This document shows, piece after piece, positions 26,650-34,560 of a stretch of DNA of 64,000 bases. A model generated the notes under the pieces. The model saw only the letters and a list, made by a program, of their open reading frames with translations, did no database searches and was not told where the DNA came from. Every line of letters starts with the position of its first letter. Position 1 is the stretch's first letter. The stretch comes from Calothrix anomala FACHB-343 (GTDB lineage Bacteria; Cyanobacteriota; Cyanobacteriia; Cyanobacteriales; Nostocaceae). The position numbers were made by a program, and so were the translations under genes. The stretch spans positions 62,001 through 126,000 of the forward strand of contig NZ_JACJQG010000013.1 of NCBI RefSeq assembly GCF_014696435.1, in the 5' to 3' direction.

Positions 26650-27657
26650 TCATTCATCGCCAATCAGCAGAACAATTTTACCTGTGATAGAACCACTTTC
26701 AAGTAATTGATGAGCTTTTGCTGCTTCTGCTAAAGGAAATTTGTGACTGACATGAATTTTTAGCTTACCTTCATCAATCCAAGTTGCGCATTGTTGGAGA
26801 ATTTCGGCGTGATGCTGCAATCCTTCCACCATTCCTTGTAACATCGGTGTTAACATCAGTTCCAAACCGATGCGGAGGTTACGCATTCTCGCTGCTTTCC
26901 ACACAGTATTGGCATCTGGTTCTAAGATTGTCACAATATCGCCATATACACGCACTGCGGGGAAGGTTTTGTGAAAGGTTTCGCCGCCAATAGTATCAAA
27001 GGCTAAGTCTACACCTTCGCCACCAGTCCAATCTAAAGCGGCTTGTACAAAGTCAGTTTGTTGATAAAATATTACTTCGTCAGCACCTAATTGTTTGACA
27101 AAGTTCGCTTTCTCTTGAGAACTGACAGTAGTGGCGACATTCGCACCTTTGAGTTTAGCTAATTGAATGGCGACATGGCCGACGCCACCAGCACCAGCGT
27201 GAATTAATACGTTTTCTTTGGGTTCTAAACGTCCCCTTTCATATAAAGCTTCCCAAGCGGTGATGAGTACTAAAGGTGCGGCTGCGGCTTCTGCAAAAGA
27301 TACGGAAGCAGGTTTATGTGCTACAAATAGCTCATCAACAATAGTATATTCCGCATAATTACCTTGATGTCCGCCTAAACCGCCATAGCAAAAATAGACT
27401 GCATCGCCTGGGCGAAAGCGCTGTACCCCAGCACCAACGGCTTCTACAACACCTGCACCATCACATCCGAGAATGGCGGGCATTTGTTCGGGGTAGAATG
27501 TACCGCGTTGACGCAGTTTTGTATCGATAGGATTTATACCAGCTGCTACCAAGCGTATTAAAAGTTCAGTATCTCCGACAGGAACAGCAGGGTTTGTCAC
27601 TTGTTGTATTTGCAGCACGTCAGGGCTTCCGGCTGCTGTCATTAAGACTGCTTTCAT
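26650..27657 (-). CDS. Zinc-binding-dehydrogenase-like quinone oxidoreductase (MDR superfamily)
   Basis: This 335-residue MDR protein has the N-terminal GroES-like part (GINPIDTKLRQRG, PAILGCDGAGVVEAVG) and a nucleotide-binding domain with HAGAGGVGHVAIQLAKLKGA. It lacks the cysteine/histidine set of catalytic-zinc alcohol dehydrogenases and looks like the NADPH:quinone reductase branch. The likely reaction is NADPH-dependent reduction of quinones or reactive carbonyls in the cytoplasm. The start ATG 27657 fits the family (MKAVLMTAAGSPDVLQ). The DNA immediately upstream is a structured repeat, so no normal ribosome binding site is visible. The next gene follows at once on the same strand. Confidence 0.88.
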   Translation of the reverse strand: MKAVLMTAAGSPDVLQIQQVTNPAVPVGDTELLIRLVAAGINPIDTKLRQRGTFYPEQMPAILGCDGAGVVEAVGAGVQRFRPGDAVYFCYGGLGGHQGNYAEYTIVDELFVAHKPASVSFAEAAAAPLVLITAWEALYERGRLEPKENVLIHAGAGGVGHVAIQLAKLKGANVATTVSSQEKANFVKQLGADEVIFYQQTDFVQAALDWTGGEGVDLAFDTIGGETFHKTFPAVRVYGDIVTILEPDANTVWKAARMRNLRIGLELMLTPMLQGMVEGLQHHAEILQQCATWIDEGKLKIHVSHKFPLAEAAKAHQLLESGSITGKIVLLIGDE

Positions 27658-27660
27658 CAG

Positions 27661-27960
27661 AAAAATGGGTAGAAACCCCGTCCTATAAGGACGGCTTTAC
27701 AAGCCCCTTACGGGGACTGGTTTTTAAATGGCGATAAGCCCAGGAAACCAGCAAAACCCGTTTAAGTCCCTTCCCGCAACACAGATAAGATGTCCTGTCT
27801 AACAGCACCTAACCAATTAGGCTTGCAGATAGTCCAGACTAGGGAAGTATCTGGAAGTGCGTACCAACCTGTGTCTCAATGCGGTATTCACCTCTTGCGT
27901 TGCCTAAATTGGTTTAGACAATCCTCACCCTTCAAGGGTGAGGTTGGTGAAGGCTGAAGC
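27661..27960 (-). mobile_element. Transposase-less structured element, possibly an IS200/IS605 end or omega-RNA-like remnant
   Basis: Read on the minus strand, it begins near the hairpin CCTCACCCTTGAAGGGTGAGG-like sequence (27924-27944) and ends with the hairpin CCGTCCTTATAGGACGG and GGTTTCTACCC, right before the ATG of the oxidoreductase. Such CGTCCTTATAGGACGGGG ends resemble the terminal hairpin after tnpB at about 56681-56697. There is no reading frame inside. The exact borders and the family are uncertain. Confidence 0.4.
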
Positions 27961-28032
27961 TAGATGCACAATCATTTGCCACTTTAGCTTATCAGCATGA
28001 AGGACGATCGCGCGTAAACACAAAGAGCGATC

Positions 28033-28188
28033 GCTTTAAGGACAATACGGTTCAGTTATGGATAAATGTAGGTTGGGTTGAACGAAGTGAAACCCAACAA
28101 AGCGCCGAAAATGTTGGGTTTCGTTCCTCAACCCAACCTACGCCAAATCAGTTTTTTGACGCTAACTGAACCGTATTGGCTTTAAGGA
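28033..28188. mobile_element. MITE-like element, copy 1 (136 bp) with perfect 10-bp target duplication
   Basis: The terminal inverted repeats CAATACGGTTCAGTTA (28043-28058) and TAACTGAACCGTATTG (28163-28178) are perfect over 16 bp. Inside are nested arms GTAGGTTGGGTTGA / TCAACCCAACCTAC and a AAACCCAACA / TGTTGGGTTT hairpin. Both sides carry GCTTTAAGGA (28033-28042 and 28179-28188). There is no coding capacity, so it would need a transposase in trans. The right duplication overlaps the stop codon of the 193-residue gene. Confidence 0.9.
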
Positions 28189-28763
28189 TGGATCTGTGAT
28201 TGAATTTGCTGTGTACTTTGCAATGGTGCATCTGGATTGCGGGTAAGTGCAGTGACTGTAACGCCTAACGCAGACAGCGCCACAATACAAAACCCAGCTA
28301 GCCATCTCACTTGCTGACGTAAATAGTTGATTTCTCGGTTCATGCGCTCTACTTCTAGCTGAGAATATGGGTTAGCTGGTGAAGTTTCTACAGCGATTTC
28401 TTGCGGTAAATTTGTGGGATCTTCAAAAGCAATTTTTGTTTCTAGCCAGTCAGTAATTAACTGCGGACAATTTTTTTGGAACCAATGCCATGCAATTACT
28501 CTGAATACAGGTTTAGACACTCTGGCAATTAATTTGATTGTCCGGTTTAAAGGACGAAAGCGCAACCTGCGGTTAATTAAGTTAACTGAGCCAATATCAT
28601 ATAAACAATCAATAATCAGCTTAATAGTTGCTTCTTCACTATTAGCTAAATTTTGTAATAAAAGGTTAACATCTTGCATTCTTTGAGCAGCAAGACGCTG
28701 ATGGGCTAAGTTCTCTGGAGATATAACAGTTTGAGGTAGATGATTGCTAGGAACTATGGTCAT
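28182..28763 (-). CDS. Conserved hypothetical protein with C-terminal membrane segment
   Basis: I do not recognise this 193-residue protein. The N-terminal 130 residues are predicted helical and soluble (QRMQDVNLLLQNLANSEEATI, then basic INRRLRFRPLNRTIKL). A short coiled-coil-like stretch follows (LEVERMNREINYLRQQVRW, about 135-153), then one membrane helix (FCIVALSALGVTVTAL, about 157-172) and a short polar tail. The layout is that of a tail-anchored cytoplasmic-facing protein. It is a single gene. A MITE-like element has inserted so close to its end that the target duplication covers the stop codon; the reading frame is preserved. Confidence 0.6.
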   Translation of the reverse strand: MTIVPSNHLPQTVISPENLAHQRLAAQRMQDVNLLLQNLANSEEATIKLIIDCLYDIGSVNLINRRLRFRPLNRTIKLIARVSKPVFRVIAWHWFQKNCPQLITDWLETKIAFEDPTNLPQEIAVETSPANPYSQLEVERMNREINYLRQQVRWLAGFCIVALSALGVTVTALTRNPDAPLQSTQQIQSQIHP

Positions 28764-29592
28764 ACTGGTATATGAAAATTCTCAAATCTTAAAGGTGAGT
28801 GTTTTAAAAGAGCAATTTTAACCGCAATAACTAAAAATATATAACTTAATTTCTGTTTTCTATATCTGTAATAAGATGTAATTTAATAAGTTTTTAAATT
28901 ATTTGGAATAAGATAAATTCATATATTGGGAAAACCTTTATTAGAGATTGATTTACAGCTTAATTTTATTTATAACAATCAAAACTAACAACAACAAATT
29001 TCATCAATGGCAATTAATTACTTTATATATAAGTTTCAAGCAATGTAAACAGTTATATGAACAACTGTACTCCTATCACTGATAAATATTCAAGATGCGG
29101 CAGAAAAGATATATCTAACGGTAAGAAAATCTGGTATTGATGACAGGCTAATACTTTGGATAGAAAGAGTTTTAATCCTATGGTAGACGTTTATCAAAAA
29201 AGCAAAAGTTATTCTTAGTCAAAGTTACCTCGACGTATAGCAAACCGTCGTGGGGGTTTTTACGAGGGTAAAGAATTACTGTATCTATCTGTATCTATAA
29301 AGCTGATGCAATCAGCATTCGCCAAGCTCATACTCAAAACACAAATTTTTCAGAAGATGAAGATAATTATGAATCTAGCGAGAATCTTCATGTTGTTTAA
29401 ATATGCCTGAAAACTGCTGAGGCTTTTTCTTAATCCCATATATTTCCATGTTTTTCGACTTTTGCCACAATCGGGCAAGGTATTAATGTGTGGTGCTTAC
29501 CAAGACTGAGTTTAGTAACAGATTGAGTCGTTAACGGCGTTGTTGGCAATCTATTAACCACAAAAATCTAGAGCCTATAAGGAAAAATAATC
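28764..29592. other. Intergenic region (829 bp) upstream of the WGxxGxxG gene
   Basis: Mostly AT-rich and stop-rich. A stretch at about 29271-29400 looks like the eroded end of a gene (listed separately). AAGGAAAAATAATC just before ATG 29593 is the probable ribosome binding region of the next gene. I see no tRNA or clear promoter. Confidence 0.5.
29271..29400 (+). pseudogene. Possible remnant of a small DUF4242-like gene
   Basis: A frame without a start codon reads CIYKADAISIRQAHTQ, then an acidic tail, and stops at TAA 29398-29400. The pattern resembles the CLYEAPDAEAVR-x-AH core of DUF4242 (nickel-binding-like) proteins. The frame is closed by TAA 5' of this stretch, and a tandem 10-bp duplication (CTGTATCTAT twice, about 29280-29299) sits at the point where the frame is lost. 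The match is short, so this is tentative. Confidence 0.3.
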
Positions 29593-30480
29593 ATGAGGCC
29601 TTTGAATTTATCCAAATTTGTTTTGGCTGGTATCTTTGCTCTCAGTTTTGTTGCTGTACCCTTATCTATATCAGTTTCTGCTCAATCCGGTTCTTCTGGT
29701 GGTAGTGGTTCCTCTGGTGGCAGTACTGGTGGTACAGGCACTACGGGTACTAGTGGTACAGGCACTACTGGCACAGGCACTACTGGCACTGGTACAACTG
29801 GCACTGGTACTAGTGGCACAGGAACTACAGGTACAGGCACTACAGGCACTGGTGGTAGTGGTACAACAGGTACAGGCACTACAGGTACAGGCACTACTGG
29901 CACTGGTACAACTGGTACTGGTACTACAGGTACTGGTAGTAGTGGTACAACAGGTACAGGCACTACAGGTACAGGTACTACAGATTTCGGCGGAACTGGT
30001 ACTACAGGTACAGGCAGTGGCGGTACAACTGGTACGGGCACTAGTGGCACAGGTTCTACAGGTATTGGCGGTAGTGGTAGCACAGGTACAGGTTCTACAG
30101 GTACTGGTGGTACTACGGGTACAGGTTCTACAGGTACAGGTACTACAGATTTTGGTGGTACAGGCACAGGTACTACAGGTACAGGTACTACAGATTTTGG
30201 TGGTACAGGCACAGGTACTAGTGGTACAGGCACTACAGGTACTGACTCGACAGGTACGGGTACTAGTGGTACAGGCACTACAGGTACTGACTCGACAGGT
30301 ACGACTACAGGTAACCCTTCGTTGCGAGGAACCAGTGATGTCAGAAGCGATCGCGGTAATGATTGGGGTTGGTTAGGATTGCTAGGTTTGGCAGGTTTAG
30401 CGGGTTTAGCGCGTAATCGCAAAACTCCTCGCGCTTATCAAGATCCTAATCAAGTCACGGGTTCAGGCACAAGATATTAA
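29593..30480 (+). CDS. Low-complexity Gly/Thr-rich WGxxGxxG-type secreted protein
   Basis: This 295-residue protein begins with a signal peptide (residues 1-31, ending SVSAQ). About 200 residues follow that are almost only Gly, Thr and Ser in GTGTT repeats with scattered DFGG. The end is WGWLGLLGLAGLAGLARNR, which fits the WGxxGxxG C-terminal motif: a short hydrophobic helix after a charged spacer, followed by basic residues. This layout suggests a surface protein anchored by its C-terminus, by analogy with PEP-CTERM-type sorting. Because the DNA is a repeat of multiples of three bases, two other frames are also open (29618-30376 plus; 29682-30422 minus). The signal peptide and C-terminal motif identify this frame as the real one. 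Confidence 0.8.
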   Translation: MRPLNLSKFVLAGIFALSFVAVPLSISVSAQSGSSGGSGSSGGSTGGTGTTGTSGTGTTGTGTTGTGTTGTGTSGTGTTGTGTTGTGGSGTTGTGTTGTGTTGTGTTGTGTTGTGSSGTTGTGTTGTGTTDFGGTGTTGTGSGGTTGTGTSGTGSTGIGGSGSTGTGSTGTGGTTGTGSTGTGTTDFGGTGTGTTGTGTTDFGGTGTGTSGTGTTGTDSTGTGTSGTGTTGTDSTGTTTGNPSLRGTSDVRSDRGNDWGWLGLLGLAGLAGLARNRKTPRAYQDPNQVTGSGTRY

Positions 30481-30482
30481 GT

Positions 30483-30531
30483 GTCATTAGTCATTAGTCA
30501 TTAGTCATTAGTCATTTGTCATTTGTCATTG
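30483..30531. repeat. Tandem heptamer repeat (ATTAGTC / ATTTGTC)
   Basis: Seven 7-bp units immediately downstream of the WGxxGxxG gene: ATTAGTC four times, then ATTTGTC-type variants. Confidence 0.9.
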
Positions 30532-30554
30532 GTAATTCGTAAGGGGTTCAAGCC

Positions 30555-30731
30555 TATTTACGGGGAGCATCCCAATTTTGACGCAATACCCTAGAAGGGT
30601 ATTGCTATACCAACAAAGCCTGCCTTCGCAGGCTATCAAACTTTTAGCCTGCGAAGGCAGGCTTCGTATTTCTAGCCCCACCCTTATAGGGTGAGGGCGT
30701 TTTTGCACATTTGGGATGCTCCCTATTTACG
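30555..30731. mobile_element. 161-bp inverted-repeat element with perfect 8-bp target duplication
   Basis: GGGAGCATCCCAA (30563-30575) faces TTGGGATGCTCCC (30711-30723), a perfect 13-bp terminal repeat. TATTTACG flanks both ends (30555-30562 and 30724-30731). Inside are three short hairpins: AATACCC/GGGTATT, GCCTGC/GCAGGC (twice) and CACCC/GGGTG. There is no reading frame of note. It is a non-autonomous mobile element. Confidence 0.88.
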
Positions 30732-30847
30732 TAAAGTACATAGTTTGGTGCAATTACCGATTTACCTATCAAAATTAATCCCACGCCTTACCTGCAAGGT
30801 AAACGTGGGATTAATTGATGATGCAGCTAAAGAATTAGGCTTTTTGA

Positions 30848-32212
30848 TTAAGTTTCAGTTTCAAAAAGCGAAATATCAGCTATATTAGGACACCAATTTT
30901 CAGGTATTGTTAGGTTTTCTGGTAAAAGAGTAGTGCGATCGCCAAAAGCTAACTCTAGCTGTTGTGATTCTAAATTTTCACATCTTGTCATATCTGCGCC
31001 AAAAACTCTCGCTTTCTGGAGAATAGCCTGATTTAAGTTCGTACCAGTGAGGATTGTTTGCTCTAGATTGGCTTCATAGAAATTGGCTTGTTCTAAGTTA
31101 GCCTCATAGAGGTTAGCTTGTTGTAGATTAGCTGTACTGAACAATACACCTTCTAAATTGGCACCAATCATTTTTGCGCCTTGCAAGTTACTCCCAATCA
31201 AATTTGCGCCAAAAAGGTTACTTCCTTCTAAATTTGCTCCTTCTAGGTTAGTATCGCAAAGAATAGCTGCTTCTAAATTAGCATTTTCAAGTATCGCATC
31301 TTGCAAGTCAGCATCATACAACATTGCGCCTTGCAAATCCGCTTCGCACATTACAGCCTTAGATAAATTCACTTTTCGCAAAACTGCTTCTTGTAAATTT
31401 GCTTCTGTGAGTGTTGCTTTTCTCAAGTTAGCTTCGTAAAGAACTGCTCCACAAAGATTGGCGTCTGCTAAGTTGGCGCTTGATAGATTGGCTCCAATCA
31501 AATTTACCCATTGTAAATTGGCTCCAATTAATATGGCTCCACCTAAGTTAGCGTCCATTAAATCAGCGCCACTGATATCAATATCGCGTAAATCTAATTT
31601 ATGATTTGCCAAATCGTTTAATGTATTGCGTCTGCCAATGACAGTCAAGGCTGTTTGAATATCTGTAGGGATTTTTTTCGCTAAATTTTCTTCAATATCA
31701 GCATTTATCGGGGAATTTTCGCGGATAAAAGCAGCGAGGATTTCCATAATTGTCCAATGATATTTTGGACAATCTCTGGCAATTCTTTCTAAAACATAAA
31801 TTGCAGCAAAACGTGTTTCTATTTGACTGCTACCTAAATGTGCGATCGCTTCTGAAAATCGTTTGGCAATTAATTCTTCTGGATTTACTGGTGGAGAAAT
31901 TACCTGGCTGTTGATGATTTGCTTACGCTCCATAATTTCGGAAAAGGTTTTTGATAATACAGTCTGACCGATTGCTAAAGAAAGTTTTGAGGTATAGTAC
32001 GTATGAATGCTAAGTACTATGCCCCAAGCCACCAGAGAAATTAAAGTGATTATTTGCAGAAATATGGCAATTTCTTGAGTGATGGAAAATGCCGGAAAAA
32101 TCGCCAAAGCGCTAATAATTAAAGATATGCCCAGAAATAATATAGCAGGAGTATATATATACCAAGTATTAAGTCTATCTATATTGAATAAAGACGTATC
32201 AGGAGTCTTCAT
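30848..32212 (-). CDS. Membrane-anchored pentapeptide-repeat protein (first of three)
   Basis: This 454-residue protein has two membrane helices (about 17-40 and 45-68), then a helical module with YVLERIARDCPKYHWTIMEI and AAFIRENSP, and the linker TDIQTALTVIGRRN. About 200 residues of A(D/N)Lxx pentapeptides follow (about 215-420), which fold as a right-handed quadrilateral beta-helix. The same module order occurs in the genes at 32923 and 34561. The repeat domain should lie in the cytoplasm. Pentapeptide proteins are abundant in cyanobacteria and mostly of unknown function. The gene is preceded by 710 bases with a MITE-like insertion. Confidence 0.85.
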   Translation of the reverse strand: MKTPDTSLFNIDRLNTWYIYTPAILFLGISLIISALAIFPAFSITQEIAIFLQIITLISLVAWGIVLSIHTYYTSKLSLAIGQTVLSKTFSEIMERKQIINSQVISPPVNPEELIAKRFSEAIAHLGSSQIETRFAAIYVLERIARDCPKYHWTIMEILAAFIRENSPINADIEENLAKKIPTDIQTALTVIGRRNTLNDLANHKLDLRDIDISGADLMDANLGGAILIGANLQWVNLIGANLSSANLADANLCGAVLYEANLRKATLTEANLQEAVLRKVNLSKAVMCEADLQGAMLYDADLQDAILENANLEAAILCDTNLEGANLEGSNLFGANLIGSNLQGAKMIGANLEGVLFSTANLQQANLYEANLEQANFYEANLEQTILTGTNLNQAILQKARVFGADMTRCENLESQQLELAFGDRTTLLPENLTIPENWCPNIADISLFETET

Positions 32213-32922
32213 TGCTGAATTTTTATGTAATTTGGCTTATCCATACTATTATTTGTTGATCCCTTTTAGTACAGTAAATACACTGACTTAATTAATCAAT
32301 AAATTTGTTCGCCTAAAAATCTCTATGGATTTACTTAGCACCATAATAATTACTGTAATTAGGCGCAATCAAAAACCCTACAAATTTTCAGAAGCTATTA
32401 TTGAGGGTTTGCCGATTCAGATTATTCATAAATCAATACGGTTCAGTTAAGAATAATTGTAGTAGCGTGACAAGGTTAAAAAGTTGGGTTCAAACAATCT
32501 AGAAAATCTACCAATAATAAATATAGTCTCTGATTATTCAACCCAACAAATTAAGCTTGCCGCGCTAGTAGGTTGGGTAGAGCGATAGCGAAACCCAACA
32601 TTAAAGGGGCTTTGTTGGGTTTCGTTCCTCAACCCAACCTACATCTTTTCAGGTTTTTGATGCTAACTGAACCGTATTGATTCATAAATACCATATATGG
32701 GATAAAATTTGCATATCCTCTGTAGACTTAGTTGTGCGATCGCATTCATGAAATCTGTAAATTTAGCTCGTCATCAGGTCTACAGTTATGAATTATGCAA
32801 CAATAAACTGCGAATTACAAAATCAGCATAAATTTTGCGATGCAGCAACAAGTGCGATCGCTAAAATAGCCAATAACAGCAAAAATATGCCAAAAACTTG
32901 GCATAAATTATTTATTTTGACT
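32213..32922. other. Intergenic region (710 bp) with a MITE-like insertion
   Basis: Apart from the element at 32424-32689, no gene or terminator is visible. It separates two related pentapeptide genes on the same strand. Confidence 0.6.
32424..32689. mobile_element. MITE-like element, copy 2 (246 bp) with perfect 10-bp target duplication
   Basis: The terminal repeats CAATACGGTTCAGTTA (32434-32449) and TAACTGAACCGTATTG (32664-32679) are identical to copy 1. ATTCATAAAT flanks both sides (32424-32433 and 32680-32689). The right half carries the same GTAGGTTGGG / AAACCCAACA / TGTTGGGTTT core as copy 1. About 110 additional bases, including a second GTTGGGTT/AACCCAAC pair, lie in the left half. 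There is no coding capacity. Confidence 0.9.
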
Positions 32923-34392
32923 TTAACTAGATTGCCGCCAATGTGTAGGCGCTTCTACATCATCCGGTAGGCGAGTTGTGCGATCGCCTAAAGCTGTTGT
33001 AATTTGTTGTAATTCTAAATTCTTCACCCCTGTCAAAATCGCTCCGGCTAATTTGACATCACAAAAGTTTGTCTCGAAGAGGTTAGCACCCATCAAATTT
33101 GCGCCGTGGAGATTAGCTTCATAGAGAACGGCTTGAGAAAGGTTAGCGCCTATCAGGTTGGCTTGATGTAAGTCAGCCTCAGCCAAGCTAGCTTCGGAAA
33201 GGTTAGCAAAGTAAATTTCTGTTTGTTGCAGTTTTGCTGCATTTAAGTTAGCGCCTTGAAGATTGGCTCCATTTAAGTTAGCGCCTTGGAGGTTTGCGCC
33301 AATTAACCCTGTTAGCTGTAAGTTAGCTTTACCCAACTTTGCACCTTGCAAGTTAGCTAGAAATAACTTGGCGGCGGAGAGATTGGCAACTTTTAAGGTA
33401 GCTTGTTGTAAATTCGCTTTATACAGGTTGGCTCCTTGCAAGTTAGCTGCACGCAGACTTGCGCTTGTGAGGTTAGCACCCCGCAGGTTAGCACTAGACA
33501 AATTAGCGCGATTTAAGTTAGCCCAAGCCAGATTTGCTCCCCGTAAATTAGCTTTAAGTAAATTAGCTTCATACAAAATTGCGCCAAAAAGTTTAGCTCC
33601 AGCCATATCCGCACCAACTAAAACCGCACCGCGCAAATCTGCACCAGATAAGTCACACCCCCGTAAATCAAAATTTTCTAAGTTAGCTCCTTGTAAGTCG
33701 GCTTGTCTAATATCTGTATTGCGTAAGTTGATTTTTTGGTTTTCTCTATCTTCCAAATAATTACGCCTACCAATGACTGTCAAGGCTACTTGAATATCGG
33801 TGCGGATTTTGGGTAATTCGTATGGGGTATTTACTTCAATTTGTGGTGTGCGATGATTGTCTTTTTTGTACTTATCAAAATCTAGAGGTGCAACGTTTTC
33901 CTCACGCATGAGTTCGTGGTGATGGATAGGTGCATTTTCGCGCACAAAAGCAGTGAGAATTTCTATAATTGTCCAATGTTCTCTAGGAAATTCCTGGGCG
34001 ACTCTTTCCAGAGCATAAATTGCTCCTGTACGGGTTTCACTTTTCTCATGCCCTAGCTGGGCAATAGCTGTCATAAAGCGTTCGGCTGTTAACCGCTCTT
34101 GGGAGAGTTTAGCATTTTGAATTGCTAGTTCGATGTTTTTTTCAGCCGCGATCGCACTTTTTTCTAAAGCTTGGGCACGCTTGGCTCCATAATATGCATT
34201 CACCAACAATGCCAAGCCTAAAAAAATCATTGCTAAGGTTCCTAAGGCTTGAATTCCATATTGTATTTGTTGTGGAATTGATAATTGCCGAATATTTGAC
34301 AATGTAAAGAAAATCACAGTCAATAACAGCACAAATATCACTGCGATCGCTATCAACCAATTTAACAGTAAGCCTGTCTTGTTAGCAGACAT
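32923..34392 (-). CDS. Membrane-anchored pentapeptide-repeat protein (second of three)
   Basis: This 489-residue paralogue of the 454-residue protein has two N-terminal membrane helices (about 10-30 and 45-68) and a charged coiled-coil-like stretch. The shared module follows (AIYALERVAQEFPREHWTIIE, ILTAFVRENAP, TDIQVALTVIGRRNYLEDR), then more than 40 pentapeptides, A(D/N)LxG being the commonest (about 225-470). It differs from copy one by an insert of about 30 residues (HHHELMREENVAPLD onward) between the helical module and the linker. It is transcribed in the same direction as the flanking pentapeptide genes, but gaps of 170-700 bases argue for separate promoters. Confidence 0.85.
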   Translation of the reverse strand: MSANKTGLLLNWLIAIAVIFVLLLTVIFFTLSNIRQLSIPQQIQYGIQALGTLAMIFLGLALLVNAYYGAKRAQALEKSAIAAEKNIELAIQNAKLSQERLTAERFMTAIAQLGHEKSETRTGAIYALERVAQEFPREHWTIIEILTAFVRENAPIHHHELMREENVAPLDFDKYKKDNHRTPQIEVNTPYELPKIRTDIQVALTVIGRRNYLEDRENQKINLRNTDIRQADLQGANLENFDLRGCDLSGADLRGAVLVGADMAGAKLFGAILYEANLLKANLRGANLAWANLNRANLSSANLRGANLTSASLRAANLQGANLYKANLQQATLKVANLSAAKLFLANLQGAKLGKANLQLTGLIGANLQGANLNGANLQGANLNAAKLQQTEIYFANLSEASLAEADLHQANLIGANLSQAVLYEANLHGANLMGANLFETNFCDVKLAGAILTGVKNLELQQITTALGDRTTRLPDDVEAPTHWRQSS

Positions 34393-34560
34393 TGCCCAAA
34401 TATTCCTCGTTACTCAGGATTATTACTTATATTCGGAGGGTAAACAGTATAGCATATTGCAAGCCATTTGCATATATCCCCCAAGGTTGAGTTTTTTGCT
34501 TTCCATGTCATTAGTCAGTAGGGGCGGGGTTTCCCCGCCCTTGTGCGAGTTTCAATTTTA

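Noticed and set aside
29618-30376. 252-codon plus-strand frame rich in Val/Leu/Gln inside the WGxxGxxG gene
   Set aside because: It is a by-product of the trinucleotide-periodic repeat. It has no signal peptide or domain, and the overlapping frame has both a signal peptide and a C-terminal motif.
29682-30422. 246-codon minus-strand Val/Pro repeat frame
   Set aside because: Same cause: antisense of the GTGTT repeat. There is no ribosome binding site or recognisable end.
31158-31439. Antisense frame within the pentapeptide gene (also 33263-33760)
   Set aside because: The regular five-codon repeat keeps the opposite strand open; its composition mirrors the sense repeat.
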